Shown here: piece after piece, positions 12,660-20,803 of the stretch
How the letters are laid out: each line of letters starts with the position of its first letter
Numbering within the stretch: the stretch's first letter is position 1
Source of the DNA: Candidatus Berkelbacteria bacterium
GTDB lineage: Bacteria > Patescibacteriota > UBA1384 > 2-12-FULL-50-11
Length of the DNA stretch: 21,394 nucleotides
Direction: 5' to 3'
NCBI GenBank assembly: GCA_024654065.1
Contig: JANLIQ010000005.1
Location: 1 to 21,394 of the forward strand
Program-made: the position numbers and the translations under genes
The notes under the pieces: model-generated
What the model saw: only the letters and a program-made list of their open reading frames with translations
Database searches by the model: none
Told to the model about the DNA's origin: nothing

Positions 12660-13700
12660 ATGTTAAACCGATTTTGGGGTGCATTTTCGCATGACGTGGG
12701 AATAGATTTGGGTACTGCTAATACCCTTGTTTATGTACGTGGCAAGGGGATTGTTATCAACGAACCTTCAGTTGTGGCAATTAACCAAAGAACAAAACAA
12801 ATTCTAGCCATTGGTACTGAGGCTCAGGTGATGGTTGGTAAAACACCAGCCCACATTGTTGCTACCCGTCCATTAGTTGACGGAGTAGTATCGGATTTCG
12901 AAGTAACTGAGCAGATGCTTCGATACTTTATAGAACGAGTTCATAAAGAACGTTTTTCCCTCTTACCGCGTCCAAGAGTTGTCATTGGTGTTCCTTACGG
13001 TGTTACTGAGGTAGAACGTCGTGCGGCAGAAGAAGCGGCTCTTAACGCTGGTGCCAGACAAGCCTTTCTAATCGAAGAACCTGTGGCAGCTGCTATTGGT
13101 GCTCGTTTACCTATCCAGGAAGCGACCGGAAGCATGATTGTAGATATCGGCGGCGGTACTACTGAGGTGGCGGTAATTTCGATGGGTGGAATCGTTGCTT
13201 CGCGTTCAATTCGGGTTGCAGGTGATGAGATGAACCAGGATATCATAAATTACGCTCGTGATAACTTCAATTTATTATTAGGTGAACGAACCGCCGAACA
13301 GATTAAAATTGATATTGGATCGGCTTGTCCACTCAAAGAACCGCTGGAGAGACCGATGCGCGGTCGTGATCTAGTTTCGGGGCTACCTCACCAAGTTATG
13401 ATAAATGACGAACAAGTACGCCAGGCGCTCTATAAATCTACGATGATCATTGTAGATGCGGTTAAATCCACTATCGAAGAGACTCCACCTGAGCTAGTGG
13501 CAGATATTATGGAAAGAGGAATTGTTCTAGCTGGTGGTGGAGCACTCTTAAAAGGGCTGGATGTTTTAATTTCTCAAGCTACCCAAACAAAAGTATATAT
13601 TGCCGATGATCCGTTAACTTGTGTTGCGCGTGGGACTGGTGTGGTGCTAGAAGATCTCGAGACTTTAGAAAGCGTCCTTCTAAGTAGTGCCCTTAGATGA
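12660..13700 (+). CDS. mreB: Rod-shape-determining actin homologue MreB
   Basis: The 346-aa protein forms membrane-bound filaments that guide lateral cell-wall synthesis. All actin-fold motifs are visible: GIDLGTANTLVYV (14-26), PRVVIGVPYGVTEVERRA (105-122), EEPVAAAIGA (139-148), VDIGGGTTEVAVIS (161-174) and the adenosine motif GIVLAGGGALLKGLD (287-301). Length and motif order are normal. The short N-terminal NRFWGAFS segment could serve as the amphipathic membrane-binding helix. It is first in an operon whose genes overlap by 4 nt (ATGA) with mreC. The start ATG lacks a Shine-Dalgarno and sits about 10 nt after a TACAAT box, so the mRNA is probably leaderless. Confidence 0.97.
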   Translation: MLNRFWGAFSHDVGIDLGTANTLVYVRGKGIVINEPSVVAINQRTKQILAIGTEAQVMVGKTPAHIVATRPLVDGVVSDFEVTEQMLRYFIERVHKERFSLLPRPRVVIGVPYGVTEVERRAAEEAALNAGARQAFLIEEPVAAAIGARLPIQEATGSMIVDIGGGTTEVAVISMGGIVASRSIRVAGDEMNQDIINYARDNFNLLLGERTAEQIKIDIGSACPLKEPLERPMRGRDLVSGLPHQVMINDEQVRQALYKSTMIIVDAVKSTIEETPPELVADIMERGIVLAGGGALLKGLDVLISQATQTKVYIADDPLTCVARGTGVVLEDLETLESVLLSSALR

Positions 13701-14491
13701 TCCGACTTCCGCGTTGGAACTATAGGGTAATAATTCTAGTAGCGGTTGTTTTATTGTTGATAGCTAGTCAGTTTAGATTTTTTAGCCCAATACGGGACCT
13801 AACACGTCGGGCTATTGGTGCACCGGCTAGTATGTTCGACTCCCTAGCAAATAGGTTGAGTGCCTCGGCTCGTATCTTGTTTGCTATCAATGATCTTTCA
13901 AAGGAAAACGCAGAGTTACGGCTACAGAACTCAACTCTTGAGGCTGAACTAGCCAAACTAAAATCTGTTCAAGGTGAGAACGAGACTCTTCGTCAGGATT
14001 TAAGTTTCAAAACTAGCCGTAGCGATCTTCATCTAACCCCCGCTGAAGTATTAACGTTTTCTCCCTCAGGATTATATCAAGCGTTTACTATTAATCGTGG
14101 GTCCAGAGATGGTATCAAAGAAAACCAAGCAGTAGTTTCGAACGGGTTTCTTATTGGAAAAATACATTCGATTGCAGAGTCAACTGCTGAGGTCTGGTTA
14201 ATTACTAATCGGAACCTACTTACCCCGGTTGTTTTAACCGGAAGTCAGACGATTGGTCTACTTTCCGGTGGTATTCGAGGGCTAGTCGTAGAAAACATCC
14301 CATTAGACACTAAGGTCGCTATCGGCGAGTCAGTTGTCACCTCGTCTTTAGAGGGCATTTACCCATCCGGAATTGCCATAGGTGGCGTCGAAGAGATAAT
14401 TTCTTCAAAGGAAGAGATCTTCCTTACATTAAGAATTAGCACCCCTACCAAGTTCGGAGATTTAACGGTTGTTTATGTTGTAAGCTCATGA
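13697..14491 (+). CDS. mreC: Rod-shape-determining protein MreC
   Basis: The 264-aa bitopic protein has a short cytoplasmic tail, a membrane helix at about 10-26 and a coiled coil at about 66-105 (KENAELRLQNSTLEAELAKL). It ends in a beta-barrel domain with typical MreC phrasing (INRGSRDGIKENQAVVSNG, then GKIHSIAESTAEVWLITN). MreC connects MreB filaments to PBP2 and the RodA synthase in the periplasm or outer space. It overlaps mreB and mreD by 4 nt on each side (ATGA), consistent with translational coupling. Length and layout match the family. Confidence 0.95.
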   Translation: MIRLPRWNYRVIILVAVVLLLIASQFRFFSPIRDLTRRAIGAPASMFDSLANRLSASARILFAINDLSKENAELRLQNSTLEAELAKLKSVQGENETLRQDLSFKTSRSDLHLTPAEVLTFSPSGLYQAFTINRGSRDGIKENQAVVSNGFLIGKIHSIAESTAEVWLITNRNLLTPVVLTGSQTIGLLSGGIRGLVVENIPLDTKVAIGESVVTSSLEGIYPSGIAIGGVEEIISSKEEIFLTLRISTPTKFGDLTVVYVVSS

Positions 14492-14961
14492 GGTGGTTAT
14501 GGTTACTAATAATAGTCGGGCTAACACTTGGACCGTTTGGACATCTCTCGCAATCTCATCCGTTCACACCCAACCTATTGATAGTTTTTTTATGGGCAAT
14601 CAGTTGGTTTAATGCCCGTAGTCAGACACTCGCTCTGGCGATTGTCGGGGGCCTTTTAATAGACCTAGTTGGCTGGAACTGGTTTGGGATCTGGACCGTA
14701 AGCGCCGTTGCGGTAGTTCTAATAATTAATGCTCTTAAAGGACGGCTTCTAGAGGCTGGTTCGATTCTCCACGCCCTGCTAGCCTTAGCTATAGTTTCGC
14801 TTGTTGCGCCATTCTTGCTATCAGTAGCGACCCAAGGATTTGCCATTAAAGAAATCGGGCTTGTCATATTAGGCAATGTAACTCTCGGTGCAGTAGTCTA
14901 TTATCTTTTAGCTATGAGACTAAGTTTATTCCAAAGATGGGCCGGCAGACGGATCGGGTAG
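14488..14961 (+). CDS. mreD: Rod-shape-determining membrane protein MreD
   Basis: The 157-aa protein is almost entirely hydrophobic, with about five predicted membrane helices. Identification rests mainly on size, topology, the segment FTPNLLIVFLWAISWF, and position between mreC and the PBP2 gene, where mreD is expected. MreD is an integral membrane part of the elongasome. It overlaps mreC by 4 nt and the PBP2 gene by 25 nt. Confidence 0.85.
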   Translation: MRWLWLLIIVGLTLGPFGHLSQSHPFTPNLLIVFLWAISWFNARSQTLALAIVGGLLIDLVGWNWFGIWTVSAVAVVLIINALKGRLLEAGSILHALLALAIVSLVAPFLLSVATQGFAIKEIGLVILGNVTLGAVVYYLLAMRLSLFQRWAGRRIG

Positions 14962-16964
14962 ATTTGGAGCCGGTGCGCCGGATCCTAAAGATTATTTGGC
15001 TCCCATTTAGCTGGGCCTCGGCATGGTTTAGGGTGTCAAAGATTAGGTCTACTGATTCAGGAATCTTTGACCCATACATTCCTCTTGGTTCGTTAAAAAC
15101 CTTAGAGGGTGATTACGAGGGTGTTAGTGATACGCTGGCTAATAGCGAGGTGCTCGAATCGAGCGTTCAACCTAAGAGGCCGTTCTTTATTCTAAAGTCT
15201 GTAGCATTTTTGGTTGCCGCTCTTTTTGCATTTCGTCTGATATCACTTCAGATTACTCAGGGACAGGAAAACTATCGCTTAGCTGAAGGTAATCGTTTAA
15301 AAACAGAACTAATTTCTGCTCCAAGAGGCTTGATATATGATCGTAACGGTGTAGCTCTAGTTCAAAATACACCAAGCTTTTCGCTAATACTCCGTCCCAG
15401 TGAGCTACCAAAGAAGAAGGCTGAGAGACAGATATATCTAGAAGACTTGGCGCACCTACTCTCTCTCGATCGGGCTAATTTGGAGTCCACAGTTAGCTCA
15501 CAGGCTAGTCGTGATTTCATAACCCTCCTAGATGGTCTTAATCGCGACCAGTCGTTGTCTCTTGAACTAAAAACACACGGCTGGGGCGCCGTCGAACTGG
15601 TTAAACAGCCAACTCGCTTATACGGCAATTTAGCGTCGCTAGGAAATTTGCTTGGATATATTGGCAAGGTTGACTCAGAAGATATTAAGAAACGTCCCAA
15701 TCTTCTTCCGACGAGCTATGTGGGCAAATCTGGCGTAGAGAGTGCCTACGATGACATTTTGCAAGGTATTCCTGGTCAGGATATTTCAGAAGTAGATTCG
15801 CTCGGTCGCTCCGTTCGAACGGTTGGAAATATGCCTCCAATTTCTGGAAACTCTTTGATTCTTGGTCTTGATGCGTCAATCCAGCAGGTTACCGCTACAG
15901 CACTACAAGAGTCGATCGCAAAATCAGGCGCAACAAATGGAGCTGCTGTCGCAATGGACGTAAATACTGGAGACATCCTCTCTATGGTCAGTCTGCCAAC
16001 TTTTGACAACAATCTTTTTTCGCCACTTACCGACTCTGCAGCCAGGCAGAGCGTTCTCCAAGATCCTGGTTCGCCGCTAATTAACCGAGCAATCTCCGGC
16101 CAGTATCCGTCCGGCTCTACCGTTAAACCCTTCGTTGCTACTGCCGGACTAGCTAGTGGTGTTATTAACGCCAACACCAAGATAGATACCTCTGCGGGAA
16201 AGATTGAGGTTGGTCAGTGGACCTTTCATGACTGGAAAACTCACGGGGTAAGTGATGTAAAACAAGCCATAGCTGAAAGTAACAACATTTTCTTTTACTC
16301 AGTAGGTGGTGGGTACAAGCAGATCACAGGCCTAGGAGCTGATAGGTTAGGTTCTTGGCTAGCTAAATTTGGGTTTGGACAAGAAACTGGAATCGACATT
16401 CCTGGCGAACAAGACGGACTGGTTCCGACCCCTGACTGGAAGAAAAAAGTTAAAAAAGAGTCTTGGTACATTGGAGATACTTATAATCTTTCGATCGGAC
16501 AGGGAGATTTCTTGGTAACACCGCTTCAAATTGTTAGGGCTACAGCGGTAGTGGCTAATGGCGGGAAATTAATTACGCCTCGGTTAGTTAAATCTTCTTT
16601 TTCAATCGGCTCCGGGCAAAAAGATTACCCGGTCAAGATAACTCGAGATAACGTTGCCGACAGCTCAATTCTCCAGACAGTTCGAGATGGTATGAGACAG
16701 GCCGTTATTAGTGGTTCAGCCCGCTCGCTTAACGATCTAGGCGTTCAAGTTGCTGCCAAAACTGGTACAGCCCAGTTTGATCTAGCGAAAAATAAAACTC
16801 ACTCCTGGTTCATTGCTTTTGCGCCGTATAATAACCCACAAATTGCAATCTCAGTGATCGTTGAGGGCGGCGGAGAGGGATACGCAGTAGCGGCGCCTGT
16901 GGCCAAGAATATGATTGAAGCGTACTTTAAGCTGCCATTGAGCCCAATCGTCCCAGCGCCATAA
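14937..16964 (+). CDS. mrdA: Penicillin-binding protein 2 (elongasome transpeptidase)
   Basis: This 675-aa class B PBP cross-links peptidoglycan during elongation with RodA. Order: an unusually long cytoplasmic N-terminus of about 83 residues, a membrane helix at about 84-104, the dimerisation region starting at SAPRGLIYDRNG (127-138), and the transpeptidase domain. Active-site motifs are complete: SxxK as Ser 394-Thr-Val-Lys 397 in YPSGSTVKP, SNN at 448-450, and KTG at 608-610 followed by TAQ. MDVNTGDILSMVSLPTFDNN (340-359) is also typical. E. coli PBP2 has only ~20 residues before its membrane helix, so the extra tail is notable. I keep ATG 14937 (within mreD) because the frame is open and translational coupling is plausible; a later start would remove much of the tail. 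Confidence 0.95.
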   Translation: MGRQTDRVDLEPVRRILKIIWLPFSWASAWFRVSKIRSTDSGIFDPYIPLGSLKTLEGDYEGVSDTLANSEVLESSVQPKRPFFILKSVAFLVAALFAFRLISLQITQGQENYRLAEGNRLKTELISAPRGLIYDRNGVALVQNTPSFSLILRPSELPKKKAERQIYLEDLAHLLSLDRANLESTVSSQASRDFITLLDGLNRDQSLSLELKTHGWGAVELVKQPTRLYGNLASLGNLLGYIGKVDSEDIKKRPNLLPTSYVGKSGVESAYDDILQGIPGQDISEVDSLGRSVRTVGNMPPISGNSLILGLDASIQQVTATALQESIAKSGATNGAAVAMDVNTGDILSMVSLPTFDNNLFSPLTDSAARQSVLQDPGSPLINRAISGQYPSGSTVKPFVATAGLASGVINANTKIDTSAGKIEVGQWTFHDWKTHGVSDVKQAIAESNNIFFYSVGGGYKQITGLGADRLGSWLAKFGFGQETGIDIPGEQDGLVPTPDWKKKVKKESWYIGDTYNLSIGQGDFLVTPLQIVRATAVVANGGKLITPRLVKSSFSIGSGQKDYPVKITRDNVADSSILQTVRDGMRQAVISGSARSLNDLGVQVAAKTGTAQFDLAKNKTHSWFIAFAPYNNPQIAISVIVEGGGEGYAVAAPVAKNMIEAYFKLPLSPIVPAP

Positions 16965-17067
16965 TTCTTGTGTTTGTGTATTTCTACAATTTAGTGTCAG
17001 GGTGCCAGCTGGTTTTAGGCTAAAGCTAGACTTGAACTGAGGGTTTGATTGTAAGAATATACTAAGT
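16965..17067 (+). promoter_or_regulatory. Intergenic region with weak promoter for the CdaR-type gene
   Basis: The region holds TTGAAC (17032-17037) and TATACT (17058-17063), but the 20-bp spacing is too long for a standard promoter. The -10 box ends only 4 nt before the ATG at 17068. A possible weak hairpin lies around 17008-17029. No clear terminator for the mre operon is seen. Confidence 0.25.
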
Positions 17068-18249
17068 ATGTCACCAAAGCTTTTTGAACAACTTTTCGAA
17101 CAGATAAAGCGAGTTATTACAAAACCCATAGCACTTTCTGATGAGCGTGGAGTAATCTACAAGAACTTTTCAGACTTCGGTAGCCAAAAACAACTAACCT
17201 TTCGAGGTGGTTCGGGATCCGAGAATCATCCTGTGGTGATATCTAGCGAAGCTAAGCACTCTCTTGGTGTGGAAGGTGATGACAACTGCCAGGCAATCCC
17301 AATCTCTCTCGAAGGCAAGTTACTGGTTGTGGTTGTTGTTAAGGTTCCGTCTGAAGATACCCAGACAACCCAGATTATTAATAGCCTTGCCGAGCTTATT
17401 GTTCAGCAGTTCATCTTAACTCACAAGCCTAAGCCTGATGCGGTTGACCTACTCTTAACCAGAGTAGCTTTCCGTCCACAAACGCTTGATCCAGAAGAAC
17501 TCTCCGAGCAGATGACTGCGTTAGGATTTCGTTTGGATTTGCCACGCGTGGCTGTTACCTTTGAGCTTAAAGGTTTCTGGGACAACTACCTCCAGACCCT
17601 TGGCTCACCTCTGGGGGAGAAAGAGGGCTTGATAGAGGCGAAAAAACGCGATCTCAACCAATCTCTGACGAGCTTCTTTACGAAAAACCAAGACAATCTA
17701 GTTGGGTTTATTGGTAAAGATACCTTCCTGATCCTGAAAGATCTTCGAGACACTGACTACGCTCGGTTCTGTCAGCTTTTGTCTAGGCACTACAGCGAAA
17801 TTACGGCCCCGTTAAAAAATGTCCATATTACTGAGGTGACAGTCGGTATCGGTTCACCGGCCTCAACTCCAAGCGGTCTGATTCGTTCAGCTCAAGAGGC
17901 CCTACAGGTGCTTAAAATTGGTCAAAAAATTATTGGCAGTAACCAAACTCATCGCTTTGACTCCTTAGGGGTTTTACCGTTGTTGTTGATGGGCAACGAC
18001 CAGCAAAAAAAGGAATTCTCTTCCAAACTGTTTTCCTCGCTGGAAGATGAACAACTAGCAGATACACTTGAGGCATTCATTACCCAGGATCTAAATCTCA
18101 CCCAGGCAGCGACGAAACTTAAGATTCACCGTAATACTGTTATCTACCGCCTAGATCGTATCCAGGAGAAATTAGGTAAGGATCCTCGTAAGTTTACCGA
18201 TGCCGTTGAGCTCTACCTAGCTTCGCTGTTTGCCAAGTTGTTTGGCTAA
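17068..18249 (+). CDS. CdaR/PucR-family transcriptional regulator
   Basis: The 393-aa soluble protein has three parts. The N-terminal sensor region (about 1-125) begins like a sugar-diacid recognition domain (FEQIKRVITKPIALSDERGVIYKN, read in two pieces, 7-20 and 21-32). The middle, about 125-300, is a GGDEF-like fold (LPRVAVTFELKG, later HITEVTVGIGSPASTPSGL and RSAQEALQVLK). The C-terminal PucR-type helix-turn-helix is at about 335-370: LNLTQAATKLKIHRNTVIYRL, split by the turn near residue 350. Known relatives are activators of carbon-use genes. What this one senses is unknown, since CPR bacteria seldom carry diacid catabolism. It stands alone, converging with the two-component genes downstream. 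Confidence 0.8.
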   Translation: MSPKLFEQLFEQIKRVITKPIALSDERGVIYKNFSDFGSQKQLTFRGGSGSENHPVVISSEAKHSLGVEGDDNCQAIPISLEGKLLVVVVVKVPSEDTQTTQIINSLAELIVQQFILTHKPKPDAVDLLLTRVAFRPQTLDPEELSEQMTALGFRLDLPRVAVTFELKGFWDNYLQTLGSPLGEKEGLIEAKKRDLNQSLTSFFTKNQDNLVGFIGKDTFLILKDLRDTDYARFCQLLSRHYSEITAPLKNVHITEVTVGIGSPASTPSGLIRSAQEALQVLKIGQKIIGSNQTHRFDSLGVLPLLLMGNDQQKKEFSSKLFSSLEDEQLADTLEAFITQDLNLTQAATKLKIHRNTVIYRLDRIQEKLGKDPRKFTDAVELYLASLFAKLFG

Positions 18250-18255
18250 ACTACC

Positions 18256-18287
18256 AAAAGACCCGGGCATTTTAGGAGGCCTTTTTT
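18256..18287 (+). terminator. Weak rho-independent terminator after the CdaR-type gene
   Basis: AAAAGACC (18256-18263) pairs 7 of 8 with GGCCTTTT (18278-18285), and the T-run continues to 18287. It lies 7 nt after the stop codon. The stem is weak; an alternative GGAG/CTCC hairpin overlaps it. Confidence 0.4.
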
Positions 18288-18465
18288 CTCCTTATGCTCG
18301 AGTACTTCTGGTGAATTAGCCACCCTCTGTCACCCTCCAGTGAGCGATCTACTCGGCCTCGTTTAGAATTCGCGCCGATCCCGAAGGCTCTTCTAAATAG
18401 CTCGGGGCAGAGGATAGAAGGAGCAAACAATAAAAAGTACAGTTTAAATTTGCCAGAATGCCACC
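18288..18465. other. Non-coding convergent intergenic region with one inverted repeat
   Basis: I see no gene. The region holds the inverted pair TTTAGAA (18362-18368) and TTCTAAA (18391-18397), with a possible inner stem TTCG/CGAA. Otherwise I see nothing I can name. Confidence 0.35.
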
Positions 18466-18488
18466 AAAAGTCATTAGCAAATATGACT
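18466..18488 (-). terminator. Candidate terminator after the response-regulator gene
   Basis: On the minus strand, 12 nt past the stop codon, AGTCAT-ATTTGCTA-ATGACT forms a 6-bp stem followed by TTTT (plus-strand 18466-18469). The stem is AT-rich, so strength is doubtful. Confidence 0.45.
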
Positions 18489-18499
18489 AAGAAGTTCTG

Positions 18500-18877
18500 C
18501 TAGGCGAGTCTCTTATTAACAATTTCTACCATCTCATCCGGGGTGTGGTAGGATTTAACAAGGTAGTCGACTGCTCCAAGCGAAAAAGCCAGCTGTTTAT
18601 CTGAGTCAGATTGCTCGCTACCTAGGTTAGTCAATACAATTACTGGAATATCTCTAGTGTCTAGATTTCTTTTAAGTCGTCGCAGGACTTCGAATCCGTT
18701 AATGCCAGGCAGAAGAATATCTAATAAAATCAAGTCTGCTCCGAGATCGGCTTTTTTTAGAGCCTCGTTACCGTCCCTAGCAATCTCTAGTTTGAAATCT
18801 TCTTCACTGAAACGTTCTTGATACAGATCAATTAAAAGTGGCTCATCCTCTACTAATAAAACTTTTTTTGTTTTCAC
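18500..18877 (-). CDS. Single-domain response regulator (CheY-like receiver)
   Basis: The 125-aa protein is just a receiver domain. It has the acidic pocket Glu 10/Asp 11 (LLVEDEP), the phospho-acceptor Asp 53 (LILLDILLPG), Thr 83 (VIVLTNLG) and the switch Lys 108 (DYLVKSY). No output domain follows, so it must signal by protein-protein contact or pass phosphate on. It starts with GTG, with GGAG 6 nt upstream, and overlaps the kinase stop by 4 nt (GTGA), so the kinase is its cognate donor. A spacing of about 7 residues after the switch Lys to the end of helix 5 is normal for stand-alone receivers. Confidence 0.92.
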   Translation of the reverse strand: MKTKKVLLVEDEPLLIDLYQERFSEEDFKLEIARDGNEALKKADLGADLILLDILLPGINGFEVLRRLKRNLDTRDIPVIVLTNLGSEQSDSDKQLAFSLGAVDYLVKSYHTPDEMVEIVNKRLA

Positions 18878-20511
18878 TTTTTACTCCTTTTAGTTTGTTC
18901 TAACGGGAAGGTAATGGCAAAATGTGTTCCTTTACCCACCCGACTTTTGACTGTAATGGTTCCATTCTGTTTTTCAACAAAGGATTTCACAATATACAAA
19001 CCCAAACCTGCACCTTGCTCCCGTGACTGCTCTGGACGATGGGCACGATGAAATTTCTCAAAGATTTCTTCAATGTTTTTAGTTCCGATACCAATACCGG
19101 TATCTCGAATATTTACCGTTAGTTGAGCTTCGCTGCCTTGCCGATTTTCTGAGTTCTCCATCCAAATTTTAATTGCACCCTGCTCGGTATATTTCGTGGC
19201 GTTATCTATTAGATTGGCAAATATCTGCTCAGTTCGTTCTGGATCAAGTCGGACATTGTCCCGAAGCTTATTAGTAGTTAGAGAGAGTGTCACTCCTTTA
19301 GCAGCAGCCTTGGGCTTGAAGTCACGTACCACTTTCTTAAGTATCGGGAACAGGTGGATGCTACTTGGTTTGAATTGGATTCGGTCCTGGTCTATTTGAT
19401 TTACTCGGAGCAAGTCCTCGGCCAGGCGACCTAAGCGGTTGCTGGCTTTTGTTGCTTGAGAAAGGTAAGAAATTTGTTTTTCGGTTAGATTGTCACTTTT
19501 ACGTTCAAGTAGATTGAGATAACCCTTGATAGCTGTCAGAGGGGTTCGCAACTCATGAGTAGAGATCGAGATAAACTCATTTTTTTTCTGTTCGAGACTT
19601 TTTTTGTGAGAAATATCACGAGCAACTAGTACGGCTTGCTCGAAAGTGCCAGCACGGTTTTTGTAGATAGTTACTAGACAGCTAACCCATCGCTTTTCAC
19701 CGTCCTTGGTAAGAATCTCAAAATCCGCGCTGACGTGTCTTGGTTCTGAGCCGTTTGTTTCCCCTGCGAGAAGTGTTAGCCAGTCGAGCTGGTTAGTACG
19801 GCGAAACACCTGCTCGAAGGGGCGATTAATTGCCTCTGAAGCACGAAACCCAGTTAAGCGGTGCATCGATCGGTTCCACATCGCTACACGTAATGTGCCG
19901 TCTGTCATCACCATCCCTTCTCCTAGCTGACTGGTGAGGTTGGTTATCTTTGTGACTTGTTGCTGGTAGTTCAGATCTAGCTGGCTATTCTTTAGCCTCA
20001 ATCCCAAGACCTGTCGAACAACTTCAAAAACGCGACTTGTTTCACTAGATATTGGTCGGCTACTTACAGAGAGAAGGTAGTAGTATTGACCGTCAAACTC
20101 CCCTAAAGCCATTACATGGCAGTTGGTCATTTGTTTCTGGTTTATCTGGAGCGCTGTTGGTGAGCTTCTATTAAAGTAGTAGTGATTAGGTTTAGAGACT
20201 CGTTGTATGGCTTTGGTCTCAATACAATGCAAGGCTTTTTTAGGTGACATATTTGTTGCTGCAATCTGGTTGCCTCGCGCTCCAACCCCCCAGATAATTA
20301 CCCCTTCACAGCGAGTAATCTTTGGTAGGAAAACACAGAGCTGAGCAAACAGTTGTGGTAGAGTGACAGACTCATTACTAATTACACCAAGTAGCTCCAG
20401 GCGGAGAGCTTTCTGATCAAAAGCAGCTTCCGGCAAGATATATAGACGTGACAGTAATTTTTCCCACGAAGGCAAAGTCGGTAGTCGAACAAAACGGCGA
20501 TCTTCAGTCAT
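18874..20511 (-). CDS. Soluble PAS sensor histidine kinase with divergent GAF-like N-terminus
   Basis: The protein is about 545 aa with no membrane helix, so it is a cytoplasmic sensor. Domain order (numbering from the alternative upstream ATG at 20538): a GAF-like region at about 45-185 (weakly recognisable); a PAS domain at about 200-310 (MVMTDGTLRVAMWNRSMHRL, then the PAC-type end VLVARDISHKK); HisKA with His 328 in ISTHELRTPLTAIKGYL; and HATPase with the N box NLIDNATKY (442-450), G1 DTGIGIG (479-485), F box FEKFHR and G2 GAGLGLYIVKSF (509-520). All catalytic motifs are intact. I prefer ATG 20511 because TATACT (20518-20523, minus strand) sits 6 nt before it, suggesting a leaderless mRNA; ATG 20538 would lie upstream of that box. 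It is co-transcribed with the receiver protein. Confidence 0.9.
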   Translation of the reverse strand: MTEDRRFVRLPTLPSWEKLLSRLYILPEAAFDQKALRLELLGVISNESVTLPQLFAQLCVFLPKITRCEGVIIWGVGARGNQIAATNMSPKKALHCIETKAIQRVSKPNHYYFNRSSPTALQINQKQMTNCHVMALGEFDGQYYYLLSVSSRPISSETSRVFEVVRQVLGLRLKNSQLDLNYQQQVTKITNLTSQLGEGMVMTDGTLRVAMWNRSMHRLTGFRASEAINRPFEQVFRRTNQLDWLTLLAGETNGSEPRHVSADFEILTKDGEKRWVSCLVTIYKNRAGTFEQAVLVARDISHKKSLEQKKNEFISISTHELRTPLTAIKGYLNLLERKSDNLTEKQISYLSQATKASNRLGRLAEDLLRVNQIDQDRIQFKPSSIHLFPILKKVVRDFKPKAAAKGVTLSLTTNKLRDNVRLDPERTEQIFANLIDNATKYTEQGAIKIWMENSENRQGSEAQLTVNIRDTGIGIGTKNIEEIFEKFHRAHRPEQSREQGAGLGLYIVKSFVEKQNGTITVKSRVGKGTHFAITFPLEQTKRSKK

Positions 20512-20572
20512 GGAACTAGTATACAGTCTTCGATTCATTGGTTTGATGTGGGTATCCTCTCATATTTACCAC

Positions 20573-20646
20573 AACCCTGTTATTTTTTTGTCATTTCCTA
20601 CAAAAACCCTGTTCACTCTTGACAGAATTTGAGGTGTTGCTAAACT
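20573..20646 (+). promoter_or_regulatory. greA promoter with two upstream 9-bp direct repeats
   Basis: TTGACA (20619-20624), a 16-bp spacer and TAAACT (20641-20646) make the best-looking -35 in the window and would start transcription near 20653. Upstream, AACCCTGTT occurs twice in direct orientation at 20573-20581 and 20605-20613. The centres are 32 bp apart (about three helical turns), with the second ending 5 bp before the -35. Such paired boxes suggest an activator site. They also lie in front of the divergent histidine kinase gene. Confidence 0.5.
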
Positions 20647-20650
20647 CTTT

Positions 20651-20710
20651 GTATCAGCTGAAGTTGATATTTAAGTTTCTGCTGGATCACAGCGTAACTT
20701 TAGCAGATAC
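20651..20710 (+). other. Potential structured 5' leader of greA
   Basis: GTATCAGCTGAAG (20651-20663) pairs with CTTTAGCAGATAC (20698-20710): 12 of 13 positions pair, one as G-U. This encloses an inner GCTG/CAGC hairpin (20681-20693). The stem would begin at the predicted transcript 5' end. The rest of the 150-nt leader (to 20803) is A-rich with a small GCCA/TGGC hairpin at 20755-20766. No known riboswitch class is recognised. Confidence 0.4.
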
Positions 20711-20803
20711 CCAGTCTAAGAAGAAAACTATCTAAAATAAATTCAACACAAAGCGCCAGGACTGGCTCCAACAGAAAGTTAAGTAATATTTTTTATAAAA
20801 ACT

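Noticed and set aside
12250..12666. Plus-strand open frame of 138 codons antisense to the Clp N-domain gene
   Set aside because: Antisense shadow; the minus-strand frame has clear Clp_N repeats, a Shine-Dalgarno and a terminator.
15776..16180. Minus-strand frame of 134 codons inside mrdA
   Set aside because: Lies within an intact PBP2 transpeptidase domain; antisense shadow.
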